Below are positions 1 through 7,211 of a DNA stretch of 16,848 bases, in pieces. Numbering within the stretch: position 1 is the stretch's first letter; each line of letters starts with the position of its first letter. The position numbers and the translations under genes are program-made. Source of the DNA: UBA287 sp034190325 (GTDB taxonomy: Archaea > Thermoplasmatota > UBA186 > UBA287). The stretch spans positions 1 through 16,848 of the forward strand of contig JAXHST010000013.1 in the NCBI GenBank assembly GCA_034190325.1, given 5' to 3'. Below the pieces are notes generated by a model that made no database searches, was not told the DNA's origin, and was given only the letters and a program-made list of their open reading frames with translations.

Positions 1-93
1 CTCTACGAAGGGTTTGGTTTCAGGATAGTTGATACGCTTAAAAAGTACTACAGAGATGGGAATGACGGTTATCTGATGTATCTGGATCTCTGA
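1..93 (+). CDS. C-terminal end of a RimI-like GNAT N-acetyltransferase (partial)
   Basis: The window opens inside a reading frame that runs 31 codons to a TGA. The peptide starts LYEGFGFRIVDTLKKYY and ends with an acidic, Gly/Asp-containing turn followed by YLMYLDL. This matches the end of RimI-type GNAT acetyltransferases, where LYEKxGF lies in the last helix and a YY-DGxDAxxM strand closes the acetyl-CoA fold. Such enzymes acetylate protein N-termini using acetyl-CoA in the cytosol. Only the last fifth of the protein is present, so substrate and gene name are not decided. It ends 6 bp before the stop of the convergent large membrane-protein gene. Confidence 0.7.
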   Translation, partial: LYEGFGFRIVDTLKKYYRDGNDGYLMYLDL

Positions 94-99
94 ACCGGT

Positions 100-2328
100 T
101 TAGAGCGGGGTTACAGCTGCTGCGCCTCCAGCTGCCGCAGCACCACCTGCCGCTCCAGCAGTAAAGCTTCCGAGAGAAGCAAGAAGGGGTGCTATGGTAT
201 CAATGATCCCGCTTCCTTCGGTTGCAGACTCTATAGCCTCACCTGAGACCTTCGCAGATGTTTGCATAGCCTCTGCTAGTCTATCTATCGTGGGCTTCAG
301 TACAGCAGAGAACATGCTCCCTATCGGATCCAGAACCAATAGTTTGCCTATCGTTGTCACTACATATATGACAGCCATTGCTGAGGAGACAAGGATAGAT
401 CCAAGCATCCATATAGATGAAAGGCTACCGACGATCCATGAGAACGGAGGTATTATTGATAGTAACCCGAGCACTAAGGATGCCACCACAGGGAGAACGA
501 AGAAAACTCCTATTATCCCCAGGATAATAAGTCCCACAAAGCCGCCACAAACCACTGTGGGAAACTGAGCTATAGATCCTAAAACCATCCAGGCACAACC
601 AAATGCAAAGTTTATCGAAAAGAGCGCTGACATTATACCGCTGAGCATCGGGCCAAGAAGCTCTGAAGGCATCCTCCTCAGAGCGCCCATCATGTTCTGC
701 GCTGTTGGGACTATGCTTTCTACGGTCCTAGATATCGCGGGTATGATTATGCCGGGCTCAAAGTACATCATCATCGGCGCTCCCGCCATAAAAGCGGCTG
801 CTATGCCCGTTGTGTACATTGGCCAGAGAGCAAATAACCCTGTGAGAATCTTTGGTATCTCTATCGGCAATACCCTCACAACTAACTCTGGCAGCATTAT
901 GAAGGTAGCCATAAACATGAGCATCAGGAAAGCAGGAATCGCCAGAAAAACAGCGGGTAAAGCCCGGGCTGCTGCAGGGATTGACTGAAGAAGGATTACT
1001 GTGGCATTGAGCAGTATATCCCCCGCTTTCGGTATTGCATCAGGTAGACTACCAAGCATCTCCGGCATGATCTCCATAAGTGCTGGGGCAACCGATAGCA
1101 TCAGTATAGCAATATCAATAACAGCCTGATTTATCCCTTTGAGCATGTTTGGCAAGCGCATCCATACGCTGGGATAGAGACTCAGCATCCTCTTTGGTTC
1201 GGTCTCTATTATCAATGGAAGCATACTGACAAGCGCAGGTATGAGCTTGAAGAGCTCTTTGAAAACATCAACCATGTACCTGGTCCCAACAACCGCTCCA
1301 ACAGGGTCAACCCAGTACTTCGGGAATTTGCTTATGAGCTGTGGGAGATCTTTAACTATCTGCGTCCAGTTCTTTATCGCAAAAAGATCGCCATAGCCAA
1401 GTCTTGTCGTCTTCCCATAGAAAACAAAGTTGTTGTACCACCAGGCAAGCCAGGCATAGACGTCCTGAGTGACATTGCCTGTTAGCTGCGGAGGCATTGG
1501 CAAAGCCTCTTCTATCTCTCTTTCAAGCTCTTCCGGGGTCATTGGGGTTGAGATCTTGTTTTGCACAGAGACTTTTACTTCATTGGCTCCAGCGTCATCC
1601 TCTCCTTTATCTTTATATGCCACAAAAGTAAAAGATTGTGATTTGTAAGGATCTCCACTAACCCAGATTGTGAAGGGGCCTGCTTTTCCCGCACTATTTG
1701 TCGTTTTTGTCTCTATTATATTGTTGGGATGCTTAGGCTCCCTATAGCCAACGGTTGCGCCCTTAACAGGCTTACTGTTCGTGTCCTTTACCTCTACGTA
1801 AAATTCTTTTCCCTCCGGGACTGAATAAGATTGCGCAAATGAAGAGGTAGATGAACCGACTATATTATCATTAGTATCGACAAAACTAAGTTTATACATA
1901 TGACCGACGTACACATACCCTGCGAACCCAAGATCGTAAGTGTTTGGCTCTTCCACCAGATTACCTACAGCGACTGTAAGATTTTCTCCCGGCCTGAGGT
2001 CTTTACTTATGCTGAATGGCCCCGCTATCCCTTCCCCATCTACTTTTTTTATTTCTCTGAAAGGATGATAGTCTCCATTTCCATCGCAATCAAGAGCGAT
2101 GTACTCCCCCCCATTAGGGGTTACCTTAACGAAGAACCCTCCATCAGGATATACTAGATGGTATTCTAGCTCCTCTCGGTAACCTTCACTTGTTTCCCGA
2201 TATAATTCTATAGAGTAATTTTCTAATATTTCGAGTTTTTGCCCCCCCGCTTCTTGCGCTCTAACTGCATCTACAAAGACCATTGAAAAAAGCAAAAGCG
2301 AAACAATCAGTGCTATTTTTCCTTTCAT
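100..2328 (-). CDS. Large exported/membrane protein, N-terminal beta domain and proline-heptad hydrophobic region, unknown function
   Basis: This is a 742-residue protein that I do not recognise. Residues 1-24 are a signal peptide (basic MKGK, hydrophobic core, probable cleavage after AVRA). Residues 25 to about 258 are polar and beta-rich; the part around 171-255 (PEGKEFYVEVKDTNSKPVKG, a TTNSAGKAGPF turn) looks like an Ig- or carboxypeptidase-regulatory-like domain outside the cell. A Glu-rich linker (264-276) and an aromatic patch (291-303, WLAWWYNNF) follow. Residues about 360-680 are strongly hydrophobic, with many prolines spaced exactly seven residues apart (364/371/378, 415/422/429, 451/458/465), then more conventional membrane segments (about 565-665). 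The C-terminus is a Gly/Ala-rich tail (725-738). The ATG at 2328 is the natural start because it begins the signal peptide. A TATA-like box lies about 28 bp upstream. It is convergent with the acetyltransferase and divergent from mevalonate kinase. A surface or envelope structural role is possible but is inference. Confidence 0.75.
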   Translation of the reverse strand: MKGKIALIVSLLLFSMVFVDAVRAQEAGGQKLEILENYSIELYRETSEGYREELEYHLVYPDGGFFVKVTPNGGEYIALDCDGNGDYHPFREIKKVDGEGIAGPFSISKDLRPGENLTVAVGNLVEEPNTYDLGFAGYVYVGHMYKLSFVDTNDNIVGSSTSSFAQSYSVPEGKEFYVEVKDTNSKPVKGATVGYREPKHPNNIIETKTTNSAGKAGPFTIWVSGDPYKSQSFTFVAYKDKGEDDAGANEVKVSVQNKISTPMTPEELEREIEEALPMPPQLTGNVTQDVYAWLAWWYNNFVFYGKTTRLGYGDLFAIKNWTQIVKDLPQLISKFPKYWVDPVGAVVGTRYMVDVFKELFKLIPALVSMLPLIIETEPKRMLSLYPSVWMRLPNMLKGINQAVIDIAILMLSVAPALMEIMPEMLGSLPDAIPKAGDILLNATVILLQSIPAAARALPAVFLAIPAFLMLMFMATFIMLPELVVRVLPIEIPKILTGLFALWPMYTTGIAAAFMAGAPMMMYFEPGIIIPAISRTVESIVPTAQNMMGALRRMPSELLGPMLSGIMSALFSINFAFGCAWMVLGSIAQFPTVVCGGFVGLIILGIIGVFFVLPVVASLVLGLLSIIPPFSWIVGSLSSIWMLGSILVSSAMAVIYVVTTIGKLLVLDPIGSMFSAVLKPTIDRLAEAMQTSAKVSGEAIESATEGSGIIDTIAPLLASLGSFTAGAAGGAAAAGGAAAVTPL

Positions 2329-2350
2329 GATTAATGATTTATGTTACTAA

Positions 2351-2362
2351 TATTATATATTA
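2351..2362 (-). promoter_or_regulatory. TATA-like promoter of the large membrane-protein gene
   Basis: Read on the minus strand the segment is TAATATATAATA, preceded by a purine-rich AAAAG resembling a TFB-recognition element. Its centre is about 28 bp upstream of the ATG at 2328. That spacing puts transcription start at or next to the start codon, as in leaderless archaeal mRNAs. No Shine-Dalgarno sequence is visible. Confidence 0.5.
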
Positions 2363-2500
2363 CTTTTCATAAGTTTCCGATCTGTCCTGGTGTGTTACCT
2401 TGTTATATCCTTATTGAACAACAATTCAGATTTCAGTTAAAATGAAACTTTCTGAGTAGGGGTATGCCTGATTAAATGGTGGCTAAAGAAAAAACACGAA

Positions 2501-2512
2501 TAAAAATAAATA
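2501..2512 (+). promoter_or_regulatory. TATA-like promoter of the mevalonate kinase operon
   Basis: The A/T-rich segment TAAAAATAAATA is centred about 28 bp before the ATG at 2534, following a purine-rich stretch. There is no Shine-Dalgarno motif before that ATG, so a leaderless transcript covering mevalonate kinase and the UbiD-like gene is the simplest reading. Confidence 0.45.
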
Positions 2513-2533
2513 AGAGCATGCCCATATTTCCTT

Positions 2534-3460
2534 ATGGGAAGTGGTTACGGCTTTGGAAAAACCATACTCTTCAACGAGCACTTTGTTGTTTACGGGATAC
2601 CGGCGATAGCCTCTGCGATAAACTATAAAACCATTGCCAGGGTTGAGAGAGGCGAAAAGGATGCTTTTGAGGATCGTCGCAAGGGGACAGCGGGCTATTC
2701 GCAGGCAAAGATGGCACAGCAGATGGAGGCCATAAGCATAATAAAGAGAGAGCTCTCCATAAATGATGGGCTGCACATAGTTCTTGAGGGCGACCTTCCT
2801 GCCTTCAGTGGCATCGGAGCAAGCGCTGCGAACTCTGTTGCTATAGCCAGAGCAATGGTTGATGAGTATAAATTGAATCTGAGCGATGAAGAAATTAACA
2901 AAATAGCCTATAAGGCGGAAAAAGCTTTTGCTGGAACGCCTTCCGGCATTGATAACACCGTTGCTACCTATGGTGGTTTAATATGGTTCAGGCGCTCTGC
3001 CGATCCTTACTCCGATGAGCTGCCTCTGGTTGAAAGGATAAGGACAAAACCATTTGATATGCTCCTGGCAAATAGTGGTGTTGTGGCTGATACAAAAAAG
3101 GTCATAGAAGGAGTTAGAGAGAGGAGAGAGAAAGATAGGGAAGCATATGATAAGATATTCGCGCAAGCAGAGAGCATAGCGCATGAAGCGAGGAAAGCTC
3201 TGGAGACGAATGATCTCGAGAAGGCGGGAAGGCTTATGAATGAGGATCACAGGCTTCTGCAGCAAATAGGAGTCTCTTCTGATGTTCTGGACAATATGGT
3301 TGAGCTGGCGCTTAAAGCCGGTGCTCCTGGAGCAAAGCTCACAGGTGGAGGTGTTGGAGGATGCATGATCGCTCTTACCCCTGGAAATCAGCAAAAGGTT
3401 GAGGAGGTTTTCAAGAACGCCGGATTTGAGACTCTCAGGATAACGGTAGGAGGTGAGTAA
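2534..3460 (+). CDS. mvk: Mevalonate kinase (GHMP kinase family)
   Basis: This 308-residue protein should phosphorylate mevalonate to 5-phosphomevalonate with ATP, feeding isoprenoid lipid synthesis. All three GHMP motifs are visible: motif I at residues 5-21 (YGFGKTILFNEHFVVYG), with K9 and E15; the phosphate-binding glycine-rich motif II at 89-99 (PAFSGIGASAA); and motif III at 268-277 (KLTGGGVGGC). The catalytic-base motif PSGID is at 136-140, with D140 as the expected Asp. Length is typical of archaeal mevalonate kinases. Oddities: Asn14 replaces the common Gly in the GEHAVVYG motif, and Ala133 replaces the His usually seen in HGxPSGID, so this is a divergent branch. Another GHMP substrate cannot be fully excluded. 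The stop codon abuts the ATG of the UbiD-like gene, whose predicted role in the same pathway supports this call. Confidence 0.85.
   Translation: MGSGYGFGKTILFNEHFVVYGIPAIASAINYKTIARVERGEKDAFEDRRKGTAGYSQAKMAQQMEAISIIKRELSINDGLHIVLEGDLPAFSGIGASAANSVAIARAMVDEYKLNLSDEEINKIAYKAEKAFAGTPSGIDNTVATYGGLIWFRRSADPYSDELPLVERIRTKPFDMLLANSGVVADTKKVIEGVRERREKDREAYDKIFAQAESIAHEARKALETNDLEKAGRLMNEDHRLLQQIGVSSDVLDNMVELALKAGAPGAKLTGGGVGGCMIALTPGNQQKVEEVFKNAGFETLRITVGGE
3448..3456 (+). promoter_or_regulatory. Strong Shine-Dalgarno for the UbiD-like gene
   Basis: AGGAGGTGA lies inside the last codons of mevalonate kinase and ends four bases before the ATG at 3461. It is a near-perfect match to the 16S rRNA 3' end and supports this start and translation within one operon. 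Confidence 0.7.
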
Positions 3461-4729
3461 ATGTACTTCAGAGATTTTGTAAAAAAACTTGAGGAAAACG
3501 GGCTTTTGACAAGGATAAAGAGAGAGGTAAGCACGGAGTATGAGATATCAACGCTCATGCGGATGCTCGATGGCAGAGCACTATTATTTGAGAAGGTCAG
3601 GGGCTATGATATGCCCGTTGTCGCCAATGTCTGCTCAACAAGAGAGATGATATCTCTGGGCATGGGAATAAAAAAGGAGGAGATAACAAAAAAGATCACA
3701 CATGCCATAGACAACCCTTCAAAACCTGCCATGGGAAAAGGTGAGGACATTGAAGAAGCCCTTCCAGACCTGAGTAAGATCCCGATTTTAAAGTACTATC
3801 CCCAGGATGGCGGGCCATACATTGCCTCAGCAATAGTCGTCGCAGAGCTCAGTGATCCCGGCACAAATGTCTCTTACCATAGAATGATGGTGATAGATAA
3901 AGACAGGATAGCGCTCCGTATTTTACCCAGACATTTTGATGAATTCATAAAGAGAGGCTTGAACAGGTTTGCTATATGCATAGGAGCGCCAGTTCAGGTT
4001 CTTGTTGCAGGAGCGATATCCGCAGAGTTTGGTAAGAGCGAGCTGGACATTGCTAACACTCTTGAGCCCTATGAACTGGTAGATATCGATGGTTTTAAAG
4101 TCCCAAAGAGCGAGATAGTTATGATAGCCAGCTTTACAGGTGAGATGCATGAAGAGGGGCCCTTTGTCGATCTGACACAAACAAAGGATATAGAAAGGAA
4201 GCAGAGAGTTGCAAAAATAGAGAAGATCTTTATGCGGAAAGGGGCGCTGTATCATGCGCTCTTGCCCGGGGGCCTTGAGCACAAGGAGCTCATGGGCATG
4301 CCCAAAGAGCCAACGATATTCAGAGAGGTGAACAGAGTGTGTGAGTGCAAGGACGTCTACATAACCCCTGGGGGTTGCTCATGGCTCCATGGTGTCGTCA
4401 GTATAAAGAAAAAGAGTGCGGATGATGGCATAAAAGCTATAGAGGCAGCATTCCAGGGCCATAAATCCATGAAGCACGTGTTCATAGTGGATGAGGACAT
4501 AGATGTGCACGATCCTTCAGAAGTTGAGTGGGCTATGGCCACCAGATTTCAGGATGGGCTTGTTATAAAAAGAAAGCAGACAGGCTCTTCCCTTGATCCC
4601 TCTGCAGATCCTGAGACAAGGGAGACAACAAAGATAGGCTTTGATTTCACAAGGCCCCTGGATAAGCCTGAAGAAGCTTTTAAAAAGGTGGAGCTGCCGC
4701 TGAAGCTGAACCTCGAGGATTATCTTTAG
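3461..4729 (+). CDS. UbiD-family decarboxylase, probable trans-anhydromevalonate 5-phosphate decarboxylase
   Basis: This 422-residue protein is a UbiD-family, prenylated-FMN-dependent decarboxylase. The prFMN/metal-binding stretch is seen at residues 134-158 (GTNVSYHRMMV, then ALRILPRH), with N136 and R141 matching the Asn and catalytic Arg that lie five apart in the family. The signature EGPF is at 232-235. Family members usually read EGPFGE; here it is EGPFVD, so D237 stands at the second acidic catalytic position. The length (about 420, shorter than E. coli UbiD) and direct adjacency to mevalonate kinase fit the archaeal mevalonate pathway enzyme, which decarboxylates trans-anhydromevalonate 5-phosphate to isopentenyl phosphate. 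That substrate assignment rests on family knowledge plus context. An aromatic-acid decarboxylase is the alternative. The partner dehydratase (aconitase X type) and a UbiX prenyltransferase are not in the window. Confidence 0.8.
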   Translation: MYFRDFVKKLEENGLLTRIKREVSTEYEISTLMRMLDGRALLFEKVRGYDMPVVANVCSTREMISLGMGIKKEEITKKITHAIDNPSKPAMGKGEDIEEALPDLSKIPILKYYPQDGGPYIASAIVVAELSDPGTNVSYHRMMVIDKDRIALRILPRHFDEFIKRGLNRFAICIGAPVQVLVAGAISAEFGKSELDIANTLEPYELVDIDGFKVPKSEIVMIASFTGEMHEEGPFVDLTQTKDIERKQRVAKIEKIFMRKGALYHALLPGGLEHKELMGMPKEPTIFREVNRVCECKDVYITPGGCSWLHGVVSIKKKSADDGIKAIEAAFQGHKSMKHVFIVDEDIDVHDPSEVEWAMATRFQDGLVIKRKQTGSSLDPSADPETRETTKIGFDFTRPLDKPEEAFKKVELPLKLNLEDYL

Positions 4730-4824
4730 CCATCTCAGTTAAGTGATCGCCAGACAGATCCATCGATAGCTGTTGGGTATACGGGCTGCTCAGATTCTAC
4801 ATGACTACTCAATTGATAACAAGA

Positions 4825-4834
4825 GGTATATACC
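4825..4834 (+). promoter_or_regulatory. TATA-like promoter of protease copy 1
   Basis: The symmetric GGTATATACC is centred about 24 bp upstream of the ATG at 4854, which predicts a leaderless or nearly leaderless mRNA. The same element is found at the same distance from copy 2. Confidence 0.5.
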
Positions 4835-4853
4835 GGAAGATTTATGATGATGT

Positions 4854-5915
4854 ATGTACAGAAAATTTTTGGCCGCAGCGCTCTTTTTGGCGCTGCTGCT
4901 CCCATTGGTGAGCAGCGAGATAGCAGATAGTGAAGGAGACCTGAGAAACTATCTGAGCGAAGAACAGTACAGGCATATGGAACTGCTGGGCTATAGAACA
5001 GTTGAGCAGTTTACGGCACTGGCGCACACAAATCCCGATGCTCTGTGCTACGAGCTTGGCATAGATTATGGAGAGATGGACACAATCCTTTCGAGGATGC
5101 CAGAGACCAGGTATTTCGAGCCAGTATACCCGGAGGAGCAACCTATGGGTCTATTGCTTGAGGAGGAGCCGAGGATAGTAACCTATGAGGAGCTACTCTA
5201 TCAACAGCCCGAGTATGTGGGCATGAGCACCACGAATCTTATCCCATACCTTAATCCGATAAGGGATCAGGGACAGAGGGGCACATGCGCATCATTCTCC
5301 GGTACCGCTTTCCTGGAGTCTGAATTATCAGAACGGGATCTCAGTGAACAATACTTCTTTTATGCCTGTAAACAGAGGGATGGAAGCCCGTACAGTGATG
5401 GAACGACAATGACGGCTGTGAGAGATGCTATCAAATATGACGGCGCGTGCTATGAAGAGACATGGCCCTACAACCCATATCCTACTGACGATCCTGCTCA
5501 GGGACCTGCGCCTGCAGGAGCTGCAGCAGAGGCAAAGAACTTTGTATACCCTAACGTGCAGTACTGGGGTTATTTCTTCAGTCCCAGCATAGAAGCGCTG
5601 AAGAGCAAGCTGGATAACGGACACATGATATCTTTCGGCGTCCCTGTATATGACTCATGGTACTCATCCCCAGAGACCAAAAGGACAGGAGTGATAACAA
5701 TGCCTCTGAGCAACGATCAGACTGTTGGTGGGCATGCTATGGACATAGTCGGATACGTAGATAACGCTAACTATGCCGGTGGAGGCTACTTCCTGATAAG
5801 AAATTCATGGGGAACAGATTGGGCATATGAAAGTGTAACAGGATACCCGGGCTATGGAATAATGCCATACGCGTACATAACAAACTACTGGCAGGGCGGC
5901 TTATCAGCCGCCTGA
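4854..5915 (+). CDS. Secreted papain-like (C1 family) cysteine protease, copy 1
   Basis: This 353-residue protein begins with a signal peptide (residues 1 to about 21: MYRKF, then an Ala/Leu core ending LVSS), so the enzyme should act outside the cell. Residues about 30-82 form a small helical region (GYRTVEQFTALAHTNPDALC, then LGIDYGEM) resembling DUF4332/helix-hairpin-helix modules. After an acidic linker comes the papain domain. Q139 is the expected oxyanion-hole residue and C145 the nucleophile, in RDQGQRGTCASFSGTAFLE. H294 lies in VGGHAMDIVGY and N317 in RNSWGTDW, so the catalytic set is complete. The papain QGxCGSCW is altered to QGQRGTCASF, lacking the usual first Cys and Trp. The ATG at 4854 starts the signal peptide; the three overlapping ATGs at 4844-4850 are in another frame. 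Physiological substrate unknown. It is followed by a near-identical paralogue. Confidence 0.9.
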   Translation: MYRKFLAAALFLALLLPLVSSEIADSEGDLRNYLSEEQYRHMELLGYRTVEQFTALAHTNPDALCYELGIDYGEMDTILSRMPETRYFEPVYPEEQPMGLLLEEEPRIVTYEELLYQQPEYVGMSTTNLIPYLNPIRDQGQRGTCASFSGTAFLESELSERDLSEQYFFYACKQRDGSPYSDGTTMTAVRDAIKYDGACYEETWPYNPYPTDDPAQGPAPAGAAAEAKNFVYPNVQYWGYFFSPSIEALKSKLDNGHMISFGVPVYDSWYSSPETKRTGVITMPLSNDQTVGGHAMDIVGYVDNANYAGGGYFLIRNSWGTDWAYESVTGYPGYGIMPYAYITNYWQGGLSAA

Positions 5916-5921
5916 GCCTCC

Positions 5922-5937
5922 TTTTTTTCTTTTTTTT
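5922..5937 (+). terminator. Poly-T terminator after protease copy 1
   Basis: A run of T interrupted by a single C starts 7 bp after the stop codon at 5915, with no obvious stem. T-rich tracts like this terminate archaeal RNA polymerase. The homologous tract follows copy 2. Confidence 0.6.
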
Positions 5938-5962
5938 ATCATATTGTTGGACTATAATGCTA

Positions 5963-5977
5963 CCATATGTAATATGG
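5963..5977. repeat. Inverted repeat between the protease copies
   Basis: CCATAT-GTA-ATATGG is a perfect 6-bp inverted repeat with a 3-bp centre. It sits in the spacer that is not shared by the two duplicated units. It could be a dyad operator or a weak hairpin, or chance in A/T-rich sequence; no function is assigned. Confidence 0.3.
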
Positions 5978-6089
5978 ATTGGTCTCACCACAGAGAATAC
6001 AATACCATATAGATCTGTTTCATACTGTATAACCATTCTAAAAGGCTGCTCAGATTCTATAATACGTGACTACTCAATTGATAACAAGA

Positions 6090-6099
6090 GGTATATACC
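6090..6099 (+). promoter_or_regulatory. TATA-like promoter of protease copy 2
   Basis: GGTATATACC is centred about 24 bp before the ATG at 6119. It lies inside the 301-bp block identical to copy 1, so both genes should have the same core promoter. Sequence further upstream differs, which could give them separate regulation. Confidence 0.5.
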
Positions 6100-6118
6100 G
6101 GAAGATTTATGATGATGT

Positions 6119-7192
6119 ATGTACAGAAAATTTTTGGCCGCAGCGCTCTTTTTGGCGCTGCTGCTCCCATTGGTGAGCAGCGAGATAGCAGATAGTGAAG
6201 GAGACCTGAGAAACTATCTGAGCGAAGAACAGTACAGGCATATGGAACTGCTGGGCTATAGAACAGTTGAGCAGTTTACGGCACTGGCGCACACAAATCC
6301 CGATGCTCTGTGCTACGAGCTTGGCATAGATTATGGAGAGATGGACACAATCCTTTCGAGGATGCCACAGACCAGGTATTTCGAGCCAGTATACCCTGAG
6401 GAGCAACCTATGGGCCTATTGCTTGAGGAGGAGCCGAGGATAGTAACCTATGAGGAGCTACTCTATCAGCAGCCCGATTATGTGGGCATGAGCACCACGA
6501 ATCTTATCCCACAGCTTAATCCGATAAGGGATCAGGGACAGAGGGGCACATGCGCAGCATTCTCCGGTACCGCTTTCCTGGAGTCTGAATTATCAGAACA
6601 GGATCTCAGTGAGCAATACTTCTTTTATGCCTGTAAACAGAGGGATGGAAGCCCGTACAGTGATGGAACGACGATGACTGCTGTGAGAGACGTTATTCAA
6701 TATGACGGTGCGTGCTACGAAGAGACATGGCCCTACAATTCATATCCTACTAGCAATCCTGCCCAGGGGCCTGCTCCTGCAGGAGCTGCAGCAGAGGCAA
6801 AGAACTTTGTATATCCTTATGTGCAGTATTGGGATTCTTCTCTCTTCAGTCCCAGTATAGAAATGCTGAAAGACAGGCTTGATAACGGGCACATAATATC
6901 TTTCGGCGTCCCTGTATATGACTCATGGTACTCATCCTCAGAGACCAAAAGGACAGGAGTGATAACGATGCCTCTGAGCTACGATATGTTTGTTGGTGGG
7001 CATGCTATGAACATAGTTGGATACGTTGATGATGCAAGCTATACCGGTGGAGGCTACTTCCTGATAAGAAATTCATGGGGAACAGATTGGGCATATGAAA
7101 GTGTAACAGGATACCCGGGCTATGGAATAATGCCATACGCGTACATAACAGAGTACTGGCAGGGTGGCGTATCCAGCCGCCTGGACCCTTGA
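6119..7192 (+). CDS. Secreted papain-like (C1 family) cysteine protease, copy 2
   Basis: This 357-residue paralogue of the preceding gene has identical residues 1-83, covering the signal peptide and helical module. The catalytic set is intact: Q139, C145 (QGQRGTCAAFSG), H295 (VGGHAMNIVGY) and N318 (RNSWGTDW). Differences from copy 1 cluster in the papain domain, including S147A near the nucleophile, NPYPTDD to NSYPTSN at about 207-213, a GYFF to DSSLF change with one extra residue near 239-243, and NDQT to YDMF before the active-site His. The C-terminus is extended to SSRLDP. The middle differences could alter substrate preference, which is inference. It has its own promoter and T-tract terminator and is convergent with the EamA gene. 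Confidence 0.9.
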   Translation: MYRKFLAAALFLALLLPLVSSEIADSEGDLRNYLSEEQYRHMELLGYRTVEQFTALAHTNPDALCYELGIDYGEMDTILSRMPQTRYFEPVYPEEQPMGLLLEEEPRIVTYEELLYQQPDYVGMSTTNLIPQLNPIRDQGQRGTCAAFSGTAFLESELSEQDLSEQYFFYACKQRDGSPYSDGTTMTAVRDVIQYDGACYEETWPYNSYPTSNPAQGPAPAGAAAEAKNFVYPYVQYWDSSLFSPSIEMLKDRLDNGHIISFGVPVYDSWYSSSETKRTGVITMPLSYDMFVGGHAMNIVGYVDDASYTGGGYFLIRNSWGTDWAYESVTGYPGYGIMPYAYITEYWQGGVSSRLDP

Positions 7193-7196
7193 GCCC

Positions 7197-7211
7197 TTTT
7201 TTTCCTTTTTT
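7197..7211 (+). terminator. Poly-T terminator after protease copy 2
   Basis: Runs of T split by CC begin 5 bp after the stop at 7192. It is the counterpart of the tract after copy 1 and separates this unit from the convergent minus-strand operon. Confidence 0.6.

Larger units (their letters stand above)
4784..5946 (+). repeat. Direct repeat unit, copy 1 (promoter, protease gene, terminator)
   Basis: This unit of about 1.16 kb is repeated at about 6044-7219. It starts at GGCTGCTCAGATTCTA and runs through the protease gene to the T-rich tract ending TTTATCATATT. Positions 4802-5102 match 6067-6367 exactly (301 bp, including the promoter), and 5776-5882 match 7044-7150 exactly (107 bp). The centre carries many substitutions and a one-codon length change. 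A 5-bp indel lies just upstream of the first identical block. This points to tandem duplication followed by divergence or gene conversion. Confidence 0.9.

Noticed and set aside
1900..2157. Plus-strand open frame inside the large membrane-protein gene
   Set aside because: It lies opposite a continuous 742-codon gene with a clear signal peptide and shows no family features; it is an antisense shadow.
2476..2630. ATG-started frame upstream of and overlapping mevalonate kinase
   Set aside because: It is short, runs out of frame through the kinase motif I region and has no ribosome site or recognisable protein. The kinase frame clearly holds the real gene.
4844..4850. ATGATGA resembling a box C of a C/D small RNA
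   Set aside because: No D box lies at a suitable distance and no D'/C' pair is seen. The motif overlaps the protease start region and occurs in both copies simply because of the duplication.
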